DNA of 35,313 nucleotides from Anaerolineae bacterium (lineage in GTDB: Bacteria; Chloroflexota; Anaerolineae; 4572-78; J111): assembly GCA_016926805.1 (NCBI GenBank), contig JAFGNV010000082.1, positions 1 to 35,313 on the forward strand. Reading direction: 5' to 3'. Of this stretch, positions 1 through 9,369 are shown in pieces; position 1 is the first letter of the stretch, and every line of letters starts with the position of its first letter. The notes beneath the pieces were generated by a model that searched no databases, was not told the origin of the DNA, and saw only the letters and a program-made list of their open reading frames with translations. Position numbers and translations under genes: made by a program.

Positions 1-2
1 AC

Positions 3-65
3 AGTTGGCAACACCTCTTGGAGTTTATGATCCAACAACTTGAACTCGATCCTGATACCAGTTAA
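3..65 (+). CDS. possible 3' end of an unknown gene, cut by window edge and insertion sequence
   Basis: A frame open from the first bases reads ...WQHLLEFMIQQLELDPDTS and stops at a TAA (63-65). The TA of that stop lies where the IS630-type element seems to begin, so the element may supply the stop. Only about 20 residues are visible and no family is recognised. This could be chance. Confidence 0.2.
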   Translation, partial: SWQHLLEFMIQQLELDPDTS

Positions 66-1164
66 AAGTCATACTGAGAATTGCTGCTATCACCAACTTC
101 CTCTTGCTGTCTGATGGTCTTCACAACTCATTTTGGTCACACCCCATTGAATTCAGTTCGGAAGAGATCGAGCAATTGCATTCCGAGCGACGTTACCATC
201 CCCATCTCAGGGTTCGTCAACGCATGGGGAGTGTGTACTTGAAGGCACTTGGTTACCAACATCAGGAAATCGGACGTATCATGGGTATCGGTCAAAGGGC
301 GCTGCGGCGCTACTTGCGGATGTACCAAGCAGGCGGGATTGAAGCGCTGAACTTCTATCGTCCGAAGAGTGAATTGGACAAGCATCGTGAACAATTGAAA
401 GCGGAGTTTGAAGCTTGTCCTGCGAAGAGCATCAACGAGGCGGTGCAACGGATTGAGAAGTTGATCAGCCTTCGGCGTAGTCCCACCCAAGTGGGCAAGT
501 TTCTCAAAGATTTGGGGGTGAGACGGCTCAAAGTGGGCCATATTCCGGCCAAGGCTGACCTCCAAAAGCAAAAAGCCTTTCTGGAAGAAGAACTCGAACC
601 CCGTTTGGCCGAAGCCAAGCAAGGAAAACGCCATGTGTTCTTTGTCGATGCGGCTCACTTTGTTATGCGTCCTTTTCTCGGTTTTCTATGGTGCTTCATC
701 CGCCAGTTCATTCAAGGCCCAGTGGCCGCAAACGCTTCAACGTCTTGGGGGCTTTGCACGCGACCACCTTACAGGTCGTGACCATCACTAACGACACCTA
801 CAGCAATTCTTGTTCGGTAGCCAACATCGCGGTTGAGTTTTCGGACCTACCCATTACCTTGGTGATGAATAATGCTCGCTATCAGCGCTGTCGCTTCGTG
901 ATGGACTTGGCTACAGCCTTGGGCATTGAACTCCTGTTTCTGCCATCTTACTCGCCTAATCTGAATCTGATTGAACGGCTGTGGAAGTTCATTAAGAAAA
1001 AGTGCCTTTACTCTGAATACTACGAAGTGTTTACAGATTTCAAGCAAGCTATTGTCGGTTGTATCGCCAAAACTGATGGTCAGTACAAACAAGAACTTAC
1101 CAACTTATTGACCCTCAAGTTTCAAACCTTTGAAAATGTCCCTTTATGACCGTTGTCAGTATAA
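63..1164 (+). mobile_element. IS630-family insertion sequence, degenerate
   Basis: The element carries an IS630-type DDE transposase in two frames. Possible imperfect terminal inverted repeats contain ATACTGA at 71-77 and its complement TCAGTAT at 1156-1162, each followed inward by an A-rich match (GAGAA versus GACAA). TA dinucleotides flank both sides, consistent with the TA target preference of IS630/Tc1-mariner elements. The exact ends are not certain because the sequence outside the 7-base core matches poorly. It lies about 30 bp past the PBP stop codon, so it disrupts no gene on that side. Confidence 0.6.
104..1149 (+). pseudogene. IS630-family DDE transposase, frameshifted
   Basis: The first frame (104-781) encodes an N-terminal helix-turn-helix part (RRYLRMYQAGGIEALNFYRP) and the first catalytic Asp in FFVDAAHF. 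Homology continues in the -1 frame from about 718 with SGRKRFNVLGAL and runs to 1149, including SPNLNLIERLWKFIKK with the catalytic Glu. The shift lies in GGCCCAGTGG, best explained by loss of one C, since no slippery heptamer is present. The second catalytic Asp, normally in a DNARYQ motif, reads NNARYQ here (about 868-885). Both lesions argue that the enzyme is dead. The first frame opens with TTG, and no ATG precedes the conserved PIEFSSEEIE block, so the original start may also be lost. Confidence 0.85.
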
Positions 1165-1193
1165 AAGTTGTATTTTTGCCCCCAAAGCACAAC

Positions 1194-3329
1194 TTAAGTC
1201 TGGTTCGCCTCCCACTCAAAAAAGGCTTCCCCTACCTGTCTAAAGAGAGGCGCAGCCTCTTTGGAGCCTTCACCGGCATGCTCCAAAACAACGGCAATGG
1301 CCACGCGGGGGTTATCCGCTGGCGCATAACCCGCAAACCAGGCATGCGGCTCTTCCTGCCCCGACTCGGAGGTGCCGGTTTTGCCGGCCACGGTGTAAGT
1401 AATTCCTTCAAACGCCTGGCGGGCTGTACCCCGCGCCCCACTAACCACCGCTTCCAGGCTGCTCTGAATGATGTTCAGGTTTTCCGGCGAAAGGAGGAGG
1501 GTACCAATCTCTTCCGGCTCAAAAACCTGCTCCGAGCCATCAGGATTCACCAGCCGGTCAATCAGACGCGGTTTCAGCAACCGTCCTCCGTTGCCAATGG
1601 CCGCCAGGAGACGCGCGATTTGGAGAGGCGTGGTCAACATAAAACCCTGCCCAATGGCCACATTGACCGTGTCGCCATCAAAGAGGGGCTGGTTGAATTT
1701 ATTTTGCTTCCAGGCATTGTCCGGAACAACCCCCCCGCTTTCTGCCACACCCGCAATGCCAGTGGGGTTGCCCAGGCCAAAGGCGCGCGCCCAATCGGGT
1801 AACAATTGAGGGTCTTGCCGGTGCAACGCCAGGCCAAGGTTATAGAAAACCACGTCACAGCTCTGGGTCAGACCATCGAGCAAATTGATGGTACCGTGAC
1901 CTCGCTCCAGCCAGCAATTTTTGACAAACTCTTTACCCAGGCCATCCCATTTGCCGGTACAGGTATAGGTAGTTGTTTTAGGGTCAAGCCCCAACGCTTC
2001 CAGCCCCGCGCTCATGGTTACAATCTTAAAGATGGAACCGGGCGGGTACACGCCCTGCGTGGCCCGGTTTACCAACGGACGGGTTTCGTCGGTGTAAAGT
2101 TTGGTCCAGGCCTCAACATCAAAACCGGCCGACAGGACGGCGGGTTTGAAACGAGGATAACTGGCCAGGGCATAAATGGCGCCGGTGTGAGGGTCCATCA
2201 CCACAATCGCTCCCAGCCGTTGGCCAAGAAGGTGTTCAACCGTGGCCTGAAACAGGGTGTCAATGGTCAAATAAACGCTGCTGCCGGCCCGCGTGGGGGC
2301 GGAAGCAATTTCAGATAATACATTCTGCGTGGGCGCCAGGGTTACCAGCCTGCCGCCCCGCTGACCGGCCAGGCTGCGTTCCGCCCAACCCTCAACTCCG
2401 GCCAGGCCAACCAGGTCACCCAGCTGATACCCTTCGGCCAGATATGTTTCTTTATGTTCCGCCGGAATAGCCCCCATATAACCAATGATATGCGCCGCGG
2501 TTTCACCATCATTGTAGGCCCGCACTTCGTGCGCCCGACGGTCTATGCCGGTGAGGCGGGTTAATAGATTATCGTACTCAAGGCTGGTTTCAAACGTGAT
2601 GTCGGCAATAGGCACAAACCAATTGGGGTTGGCCGCAGCCATGGCAGCCTGAATGTTTTCCGGTTTGACTCTGGTAATCTGGGTTAACAGTTTAATGGCC
2701 GCTTCTTCATCCTCAAGAAACTGAGGAATAACTCCAATCGTAATCATCTGTCCCTGCGTGGCCAGGGCGTGATAATTTTTATCATAAATGTTGCCCCGGG
2801 CCGGCTTTTCGCTCAAAAAAGCCAGGCTGATACCTTCGCCTAACTGGGGCAGGACCAATGCTGGTTGCCAATCGATCCCCCAGCGATTCTCGACGAAACT
2901 CAGATTCATCTGGTTATCAAATTCGATGGCATCAAACAACCGGGTTTGCCAGGTGGTATGAAATGTGGCCGAAGCTTGAGGTCCATTGTGCAGCAATGAC
3001 TGTAATTGGGTATCAAGCCTGTTAACCGTGGCCTCGGTAAGGGCGTGGGTGTAAAAGGCTTGCAATTGTTGGGCCTTAATCCGGCGTTGGGCGTCAGGGG
3101 TCAGCAGGTTATGCATCAGAGCATAATCGCCCGCTTGCAAAGCAGCCAGATAAGCCTGGGCCACTCCATCCGCGCCGGGAAGGGGGGTCGGAGTGGGCGT
3201 GGGAAGAGCCGTAGCGGTTGGTTCAACCGTCAAGGGGGTCCGGTTGGAAGTGCAGCCGCCGACCAATAAACCTAAACCCAACCCCTGGAGAAAAACTCGA
3301 CGAGGTATCTTTATGTCGACCATACTCAT
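1194..3329 (-). CDS. class B penicillin-binding protein, lipoprotein with MecA-like N-terminal domain
   Basis: Peptidoglycan D,D-transpeptidase of 711 residues, acting outside the membrane on lipid II-derived strands. The N-terminus is basic-hydrophobic and ends in a lipobox (LVGGC, Cys26), so it is probably lipid-anchored. A Thr/Pro tether (about 39-50) leads to an NTF2-like MecA_N-type domain (about 53-160), a PBP dimerisation domain (about 170-330) and a transpeptidase domain (about 350-705). The active-site motifs are intact: SIFK (Ser432, Lys435), SCD (490-492, the SxD form found in PBP2-type enzymes) and KTGT (650-653). Known relatives with this layout elongate cell-wall strands; MecA itself is beta-lactam resistant, but resistance cannot be inferred here. 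ATG at 3327-3329 and 3321-3323 are both possible starts. The promoter (3332-3360) is so close that the mRNA may be leaderless from the second ATG. Confidence 0.93.
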   Translation of the reverse strand: MSMVDIKIPRRVFLQGLGLGLLVGGCTSNRTPLTVEPTATALPTPTPTPLPGADGVAQAYLAALQAGDYALMHNLLTPDAQRRIKAQQLQAFYTHALTEATVNRLDTQLQSLLHNGPQASATFHTTWQTRLFDAIEFDNQMNLSFVENRWGIDWQPALVLPQLGEGISLAFLSEKPARGNIYDKNYHALATQGQMITIGVIPQFLEDEEAAIKLLTQITRVKPENIQAAMAAANPNWFVPIADITFETSLEYDNLLTRLTGIDRRAHEVRAYNDGETAAHIIGYMGAIPAEHKETYLAEGYQLGDLVGLAGVEGWAERSLAGQRGGRLVTLAPTQNVLSEIASAPTRAGSSVYLTIDTLFQATVEHLLGQRLGAIVVMDPHTGAIYALASYPRFKPAVLSAGFDVEAWTKLYTDETRPLVNRATQGVYPPGSIFKIVTMSAGLEALGLDPKTTTYTCTGKWDGLGKEFVKNCWLERGHGTINLLDGLTQSCDVVFYNLGLALHRQDPQLLPDWARAFGLGNPTGIAGVAESGGVVPDNAWKQNKFNQPLFDGDTVNVAIGQGFMLTTPLQIARLLAAIGNGGRLLKPRLIDRLVNPDGSEQVFEPEEIGTLLLSPENLNIIQSSLEAVVSGARGTARQAFEGITYTVAGKTGTSESGQEEPHAWFAGYAPADNPRVAIAVVLEHAGEGSKEAAPLFRQVGEAFFEWEANQT

Positions 3330-3331
3330 AG

Positions 3332-3360
3332 ATTATAGCATTGAGTGGATAGCACGCCAA
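3332..3360 (-). promoter_or_regulatory. sigma70-type promoter of the PBP gene
   Basis: On the minus strand TTGGCG (3355-3360) and a perfect TATAAT (3332-3337) are separated by 17 bp. The predicted transcription start is about 3325, within a few bases of the two candidate ATGs, which suggests a leaderless or nearly leaderless message. Confidence 0.6.
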
Positions 3361-3423
3361 AACAAAGAGACGCCTCAATTTAGATACTTACCCCAAAATG
3401 AGAAGAATGTCCCAGAGTTTACT

Positions 3424-3452
3424 TTGAACTCTGTTTTGAGGTGTGGTATTAT
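3424..3452 (+). promoter_or_regulatory. sigma70-type promoter of the SpoIIE phosphatase operon
   Basis: TTGAAC (3424-3429), a 17 bp spacer and TATTAT (3447-3452) point to transcription from about 3459, giving a leader of roughly 135 nt before the ATG at 3595. The leader contains a GC-rich run of GGCC repeats (about 3510-3531) able to fold on itself. No strong Shine-Dalgarno sequence is next to the ATG. Confidence 0.5.
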
Positions 3453-3594
3453 TAAGAGAGTAGGATTTCTTTTGATTCATCCCACGATTTCAAGTAGAAT
3501 GGCTCTTCAGGCCTGGCCGCCTGGCCGGCCATTATGGTGGTGTGTTGTGAGTTAGTCCCGGGCGAGGTGAAGTTGTAGAGCCAGACTTTCGGAC

Positions 3595-6500
3595 ATGAAC
3601 AGATTTTCGATCCTTATCATTGAAGAGCAGCTATCTATTGCCGCGGCCATTAGCCAGGTTATCGGCCAACACCTGGTTGATTATAACTTATCTATTGTCA
3701 AAAACGTTACTGCCGCAATTAATGAGCCAGAACCGGCAGACCTTATTTTGCTTAATGATTCCCAACTGGCAGACCGCCCGGCGGACACCCTGGCCTCGCT
3801 GCGGGCCGTTTGGCCCAGAATCCCGGTGTTCCTGCTACACGAGGATGCCTCTGAAGACAGGGGACAGGCTGATGAAACACTGCTCACCGCTCTTTCGGCA
3901 GGCGCAGATGACTATGTGTTACTTTCCGATGCCGGTTTGCTGACGTTGGGGCGACGCATCGCCCGGTTATACTGCCAATGGCAACACCAGCAACAGCCCG
4001 TCCCCCAAACAGGTCTTGCCCCCATCCTGAATAAACCCCTGGGAAGAATACTGGCCGGCGATACCTCGCAACTGGCCATGCAGATCATTGGGCCGGATAA
4101 CCGTGTTCACACCTGGAACCGTGCTGCCGAAATGTTTTTTGGTCTCAAGCGCGAAATTGCTATCGGCCAGCGGGTTGAGGATTTACCCCTATCCCCCCAA
4201 AATCTGAGCCGGTTGAAAGATATCTTGGACCAGGCCCGGATAACGGGCAAACCGTTCTCTATTCCCAACTATCCGCTGGACGATTCCCTCAGCCAAACTC
4301 GCTGGATTCGGGCGCACGTTTATCCATTGCGAGATAATCCGCTCACGCCGGTAAGCGATGTATGCATTATCAGCACCGATGTTACCGATTTGAAACAAGC
4401 TGAAGTGGAAAACTGGCAATATAGCCAGGAATTACAAATTCTTCTGGAAACCAGCCGTGAGTCTTCCAAACACCTCGAACTGCAACGGACGCTCGAACAA
4501 TTTATCGACCAAACCAAAACCCTGCTGAACGCAGATAATTGCTGTGTCTATTTCCTGGAAAAGGATAATGAAACCCTCCGACCGGCGCTGGCAATCGGGC
4601 CGATGGCAGACCAGATTCAGGCTATCTCGCTTAAAATCGGCCAGGGGATTATTGGAACCGGTCTTACTGCCGGAAGAGCCATGATGGTTAATCCTGCCGC
4701 CATCCCAGACGATCGCCAGCTTGAGGCGCCGTACACCGGAAATCAACATGTGCTCTCGGCTCCCCTGACTGCTCTCAACGGGATGATTGGGGTCATGGTG
4801 GTCAACCGTATCAAATCCTCTTTTGCGGAAGACGACCTGCGTTTCTTTGAGAGTTTGGTGCAGCAAGGCTCGTCGGCCATCAATAATGCCCGGCTCTTTG
4901 AAGAGACCCATCGCAATTTAAATGAACTGGCTATTCTCTACGAGGCCAGCGCAGCGATGTCGACTATCTGGAATACCCAGACGGTCCTGAACACCCTCAT
5001 CGACCAAATGGTTCATGCCCTGGGAATGACCAGCGGTTACATCGTCAACTGGGATAAAACAAAAAACATCGGCACCATTCAAGCCGAGTTTTCACGCGAC
5101 GAATTCGTTTCCCTGGCAAATCAAATTGAAGTGGGAACAACCATAGTTCTCGATGAACGTCCGGCCCTCTTAACCGCCATCAGCCAACAACGCCCCATTG
5201 TATTTCAATTAGGCAATCCCCTCCTGGATGAAACCGAACGAAACATCATGAGAGAACACGGCTGCCGTTCTCTCCTGCTGGTGCCTTTGATTGCCAAAGG
5301 TGAAACCATCGGCTGGACAGAACTGTGCGAAACCCGGCGAGAGCGCACCTTCACTTCCGACGAAGTTCGGCTGGCCCGTGCCCTGGCCAATCAGGTAGCA
5401 GTGGCTCTGGAAAACGCGCAATATCTAAAACAAACCCAACAAACCCTCGAAGAAACAACCGCCCTTTATCAGGTGGCCAGCGCGTTGACCAGTACCCAGG
5501 ACCCGCAAACCATTATGAGCACGGTGTTACGCGAGTATCTGCATGTGCTGGGCTTGAAACAGGGTAGCGTGATAATTTTTAATTTTGAAGCCAAAAGTGG
5601 GGTGGTTAAAGTTCATTTTCAGGATGAAGAGTTTTCCGGTTCTACCAATAGTTTGGAAGGACGGGTGGTGCCGCTCCATAACAACCCCATTTACCAGCGG
5701 CTAATGCAAACCTACAAGCCGGTTAAATTTGAAAACACGCAGGCGGCTTGGTTAAAGCCTCATTCGGGCGTATCCAGAGATTCCTCGGCTATTGACAGGG
5801 GGTGGGCCAGTCCCGAGGCGCAATCCATGTTGGCAATCCCTATTCAAATCCGGGGGGAAATTATTGGGGCGCTCATGGTTGAAGCTACGCGCAATAAGCG
5901 GGTGTTTGGCGAACGGGAAATTTCGTTGGGCCAAATGATGGCCGATCAGCTTGGCGTGGCTTTACAAAATGCCCAATTATACGAACTGGAGTACAAACGC
6001 CGCCAGCAGGCCGAGACCTTACGGGAGGTATCCTTTGCCGTTAGTTCAAGCCTTAATCTCAATGAAGTGTTACAACGGATCATGGATCAATTGGGACGGG
6101 TGGTCAAGTATGACCGGGCAGCCATCCATCTGATTGAAGGCAATCAACGGCGCATTATTGCCGGAAGGGGTTTTTCTCACCCCGAAAAACTCATTGGCTC
6201 AACCTTCTCCATCAAATTGGATCAGGCTCAACCCGAATCAACCGTAATCCATACCCACCAACCTCTGGTGATTGGTAACACCGCCGAAGCTTACAAGGTG
6301 TTCAGAAGCCCCCCTTACGATTACATCCAATCCTGGATGGGGGTTCCTCTCATCGCGCGCGATAAAGTAATTGGCCTGATCAGTATTGGCCAGGCCGAGC
6401 CGGATACCTATCAGGAAGAAGATGTGCAATTAGTAATGGCGTTTGCCAGCCAGGTGGCCATTGCTTTGGAAAACGCACGGCTGTATGAACTGGAAGTACG

Positions 6501-7266
6501 TGAGCTTGAAAGCGAGTTAGAGGTTGCTCACGGCATTCAGGAAACTCTACTCCCCCAATTTGTGCCCCAGGTACCGGGCCTGCAAATTTCCGGGCGCAGT
6601 TTGCCCGCCCGTCAGATTGGCGGTGATTTCTTTCATTTCTTCTCCATCGGCGAAGAGGAACTGGGGGTGGCTATTGGCGATGTTAGCGGCAAAGGTATTC
6701 CGGCAGCGCTGTACATGGCCGCCGCCATCACCGCCATCGACACCAAACTCAACGACGGTTTGGCCCCGGCTGAATTATTAAATCATCTGAACCATGCGCT
6801 CTACAATCGTCTCCAGGAAAACCGGATGAATATCGGCCTGCAGATTGCCACCTTTGCGCCGCTCGCTTCGCCCAACGGCAATGAAGAGGAGGCCAGAGGC
6901 AGTTTGATGACCGTGAGCAGTGGCGGTATGATCGCCCCCATTGGCGCCACCAAGCATGGCTGTCGATTTTTGCCGGTGAGTGGCTTTCCTATCGGCTCAT
7001 TTTCGCCCGAAGAAGCCTACCACGAAGACATATTTTTGATCGACCCCTTTACCACCATTATTTTTACCAGCGATGGCATTGTTGAAGCGCAAAATGCAGA
7101 GGGCGAGCTGTTTGGTTTTGACCGTCTTGAAGATGCCATCAACAGCGTCATCGAAACGCGCGACGCTGAAACCATTGCCGAATACATCATCCAGGCCGCT
7201 ACAGATTTTATCGGCGATGCCGAACAAGGGGACGATATGACGGTGGTAGTGGTGGTTAAAACGTAG
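3595..7266 (+). CDS. multi-GAF SpoIIE-type PP2C phosphatase with pseudo-receiver and PAS domains
   Basis: A 1223-residue sensor phosphatase, probably cytoplasmic since no TM helix is apparent. Domains in order: a receiver-like N-terminus (about 1-125) whose phosphoacceptor position reads LLND rather than LLDx, PAS (about 150-268), four GAF domains (about 285-435, 450-610, 625-800, 815-965), a short coiled coil (ELESELEVAHGIQETLLP) and a SpoIIE/PP2C catalytic domain (about 990-1222). Catalytic signatures are IGDVSGKG (1027-1034), FTSDGIVEA and QGDDMT (Asp1213/1214). One usual acidic position is altered: GGDFFHF has His where GGDFYD is common. Family members dephosphorylate anti-anti-sigma proteins in partner-switching pathways; no such partner is encoded nearby. 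The next gene begins 14 bp downstream and is probably co-transcribed. The ligands of the GAF domains are unknown. Confidence 0.92.
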   Translation: MNRFSILIIEEQLSIAAAISQVIGQHLVDYNLSIVKNVTAAINEPEPADLILLNDSQLADRPADTLASLRAVWPRIPVFLLHEDASEDRGQADETLLTALSAGADDYVLLSDAGLLTLGRRIARLYCQWQHQQQPVPQTGLAPILNKPLGRILAGDTSQLAMQIIGPDNRVHTWNRAAEMFFGLKREIAIGQRVEDLPLSPQNLSRLKDILDQARITGKPFSIPNYPLDDSLSQTRWIRAHVYPLRDNPLTPVSDVCIISTDVTDLKQAEVENWQYSQELQILLETSRESSKHLELQRTLEQFIDQTKTLLNADNCCVYFLEKDNETLRPALAIGPMADQIQAISLKIGQGIIGTGLTAGRAMMVNPAAIPDDRQLEAPYTGNQHVLSAPLTALNGMIGVMVVNRIKSSFAEDDLRFFESLVQQGSSAINNARLFEETHRNLNELAILYEASAAMSTIWNTQTVLNTLIDQMVHALGMTSGYIVNWDKTKNIGTIQAEFSRDEFVSLANQIEVGTTIVLDERPALLTAISQQRPIVFQLGNPLLDETERNIMREHGCRSLLLVPLIAKGETIGWTELCETRRERTFTSDEVRLARALANQVAVALENAQYLKQTQQTLEETTALYQVASALTSTQDPQTIMSTVLREYLHVLGLKQGSVIIFNFEAKSGVVKVHFQDEEFSGSTNSLEGRVVPLHNNPIYQRLMQTYKPVKFENTQAAWLKPHSGVSRDSSAIDRGWASPEAQSMLAIPIQIRGEIIGALMVEATRNKRVFGEREISLGQMMADQLGVALQNAQLYELEYKRRQQAETLREVSFAVSSSLNLNEVLQRIMDQLGRVVKYDRAAIHLIEGNQRRIIAGRGFSHPEKLIGSTFSIKLDQAQPESTVIHTHQPLVIGNTAEAYKVFRSPPYDYIQSWMGVPLIARDKVIGLISIGQAEPDTYQEEDVQLVMAFASQVAIALENARLYELEVRELESELEVAHGIQETLLPQFVPQVPGLQISGRSLPARQIGGDFFHFFSIGEEELGVAIGDVSGKGIPAALYMAAAITAIDTKLNDGLAPAELLNHLNHALYNRLQENRMNIGLQIATFAPLASPNGNEEEARGSLMTVSSGGMIAPIGATKHGCRFLPVSGFPIGSFSPEEAYHEDIFLIDPFTTIIFTSDGIVEAQNAEGELFGFDRLEDAINSVIETRDAETIAEYIIQAATDFIGDAEQGDDMTVVVVVKT

Positions 7267-7280
7267 GGGCATGCGAAAAA

Positions 7281-9095
7281 ATGTGGGCCTGGTCTGATCT
7301 TACCACCTGGCTAAATACCAATATCAAGTGGTGGGTCTATGGCCTGGCGGGTGTGTTATTCCTCGCGGGTCTTATTGTCAGTTGGCTTCAAGAAAAAAAG
7401 GAACACCAATTATACACCGGGGAAAATATTCTTTTACAATGGATCGAAGCCCCCCTTCTCTCCTGGCAAGAAGACCTGCTGGTCATGTTGCATAATCACC
7501 TCTTTGTTTTTACCTTTTGTCTGCATGGCTGGCTGATGTTGTTTGCAGCCCAGTTACTGATTTCCACTCAAGGGATTGAACACGCCGGGCCAATAATAGC
7601 CACAAGCCTCACGGCATTAATTGTGTTTTTTTGTGGCATGTGCGTTGGGGAACCTCTGGCTTACAACCTCATCCGGCGCCATTCGGTGACCATTGTGCCC
7701 ATGGGGGTTTATCGGGGGCAAAAGTTTTACTCTTGGAAAGATTATGGTCACTACCAGGCCGACACGCCCAACGGCATTATTCGACTTTATTCAGCCAGAG
7801 TATCTCACGTGGCGCGAGATGCGTGGCACCCGCCGGAACGTCATCTTTTTGATCAAGCTATCTCTCATCTTAACCAGCATCTCCCCAACTATCCTCCCCT
7901 CCAATCTCCCTGGTATGCTTATCGTTCAGGTTTTGCCGCCCTGCTCGTATTGAGTACTGTGCCGCTGATGATTGCCGCCCTGGTGGTCTATCATTTAGGG
8001 TATTGGTGGCAATGGATTTACTATCTCGTTTCCTGGATAGTGTTTATGGCACTTTGGTTTCCAATCAACCAGTTTTTTCTGGGCAGCCAAAAAACCGCAA
8101 CATCAAAAACAATGGTAGTTGCCACCTCCTCGCCAGCCACCGTTGAAGCTCCCCCTCTGCCAGCGCCCACAGACCCTGTTTTAACCAACAAACCCAGGCG
8201 CAGGATCGGCGCTCCTGAACGTCTCTGGCGCATTTTTTTGTTTGTCGTTATTATCTTGCCCTGGGCGTTGTCTTATATCGCCCCTGATTCGGGCGAGGAA
8301 TGGGGCGATATAATTGAAAACGTAACAGATATTTTGCTTTTTATGAGTATGTTTGTGGGCATGTTTGGCGCTTTCAATTTCTTAAAAAACAAACCGCTTC
8401 GAAAAATGGATAAATTACTCAACCGGGGAGAGTACGAGCCGGCGCTTGAAATCCTGGAGAAACATAGAAGCAAAATGGAAGAACGCGAATACCTGGAAAA
8501 ACGGGCTTCTATTTTACACCTCAAGGGAGACTTTTTTGCCGCTCAAGAAACGCTTGCGGCCTATCTTCTTTTGGTCAACACCCCCTCGCGGATTTTATGG
8601 CTACAGAAAATTTATAATTATCTCGACCTGACAAAATCTATTCGGATAAAAATTTACCGACACTTAGGACGCATTTACCTGGATGAGGGACGTTATCATC
8701 AAGCCCAAGCTGCTCTTGAATATGTCCAATATCTCCAGCCCCAGAACCTGCTGGCAAAAACCATGCTGGTACACAGTCGGATTGAAATGGGCGACAGCAA
8801 GGCAATGAAAGAGGCCGAAACACTATGGCAACAAGCCGGGCCAATACAGCCAGAAAAACATTATTTTTTTCTGGTATCGGGCTGGGCGTTGGCCCAACAG
8901 GGTGAATATGAAAAAGGTTTGGCAAGGCTGGAACAGGGCCTATCTTTGCTAAAACCTGAGAACCACCCGGGGCTGGCGGAATTTCATTACTATGTTGGAC
9001 GTATTTATCAAAAAATGGACAACAAAGCCAAAGCTTTTGACGCGTTTGCAAGAGTGAAAGATTTGGATCCAAACGGCCGGTGGGTTAAACAATAG
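7281..9095 (+). CDS. membrane protein with PH-like loop and C-terminal TPR repeats
   Basis: A 604-residue protein of unknown function. Predicted TM helices lie at about 17-36, 73-95, 104-126, 215-240, 243-266, 313-333 and 347-367. Between the third and fourth is a soluble stretch (about 130-200) that looks like a small beta-rich, PH-like module (VPMGVYRGQKFYSWKDYGHY). After a Pro-rich linker (about 285-305), residues about 375-600 form TPR-type helical repeats (NRGEYEPALEILEKH, DEGRYHQAQAALEYVQYLQP). ATG at 7281 follows GTAGGGG at 7264-7270. It lies 14 bp after the SpoIIE phosphatase stop, so the pair is likely an operon, and it could be the scaffold or membrane partner of that phosphatase (inference). 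I recognise no named family for the whole protein. Confidence 0.8.
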   Translation: MWAWSDLTTWLNTNIKWWVYGLAGVLFLAGLIVSWLQEKKEHQLYTGENILLQWIEAPLLSWQEDLLVMLHNHLFVFTFCLHGWLMLFAAQLLISTQGIEHAGPIIATSLTALIVFFCGMCVGEPLAYNLIRRHSVTIVPMGVYRGQKFYSWKDYGHYQADTPNGIIRLYSARVSHVARDAWHPPERHLFDQAISHLNQHLPNYPPLQSPWYAYRSGFAALLVLSTVPLMIAALVVYHLGYWWQWIYYLVSWIVFMALWFPINQFFLGSQKTATSKTMVVATSSPATVEAPPLPAPTDPVLTNKPRRRIGAPERLWRIFLFVVIILPWALSYIAPDSGEEWGDIIENVTDILLFMSMFVGMFGAFNFLKNKPLRKMDKLLNRGEYEPALEILEKHRSKMEEREYLEKRASILHLKGDFFAAQETLAAYLLLVNTPSRILWLQKIYNYLDLTKSIRIKIYRHLGRIYLDEGRYHQAQAALEYVQYLQPQNLLAKTMLVHSRIEMGDSKAMKEAETLWQQAGPIQPEKHYFFLVSGWALAQQGEYEKGLARLEQGLSLLKPENHPGLAEFHYYVGRIYQKMDNKAKAFDAFARVKDLDPNGRWVKQ

Positions 9096-9281
9096 AGACT
9101 GTTCTTGTCAGCCATCAATTCTCCGCGTTGATGGATCTGAAACTCGCGCCGGCTATTTGCCTTTTTGCCCAGGGCGGTTACAGAACCAAACAGGCCTCAG
9201 ACATGCGGGTAAATTGCCAGAACTTTTTACAGAGTGGATAACATCCCTACTAACGCCCCATTTCATTCCTCACCCTGCAGA

Positions 9282-9310
9282 TTGCCCCTTTTTTACACCA
9301 AAGTTAAAAT
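9282..9310 (+). promoter_or_regulatory. possible promoter of the glycosyltransferase pair
   Basis: TTGCCC and TAAAAT at 17 bp spacing, upstream of the 9-mer inverted repeat and the first GT-C gene. The -35 match is modest, so this is tentative. Confidence 0.3.
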
Positions 9311-9369
9311 AGGCCCATTACTTGGCTATTTCGTTAGCTCAACACTAAACCGTGGGAGGTCAAAAAATA

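Noticed and set aside
137..658. Minus-strand open frame opposite the transposase
   Set aside because: The plus strand matches IS630 transposase; the opposite product has no family features.
688..722. Programmed -1 frameshift in the transposase
   Set aside because: No X XXY YYZ slippery heptamer is present at the shift; a lost C in GGCCC is simpler, and a catalytic Asp is also changed.
9112..9134. Hairpin after the TPR gene as an intrinsic terminator
   Set aside because: Only 7 bp and not followed by T residues; kept only as a note in the gap description.
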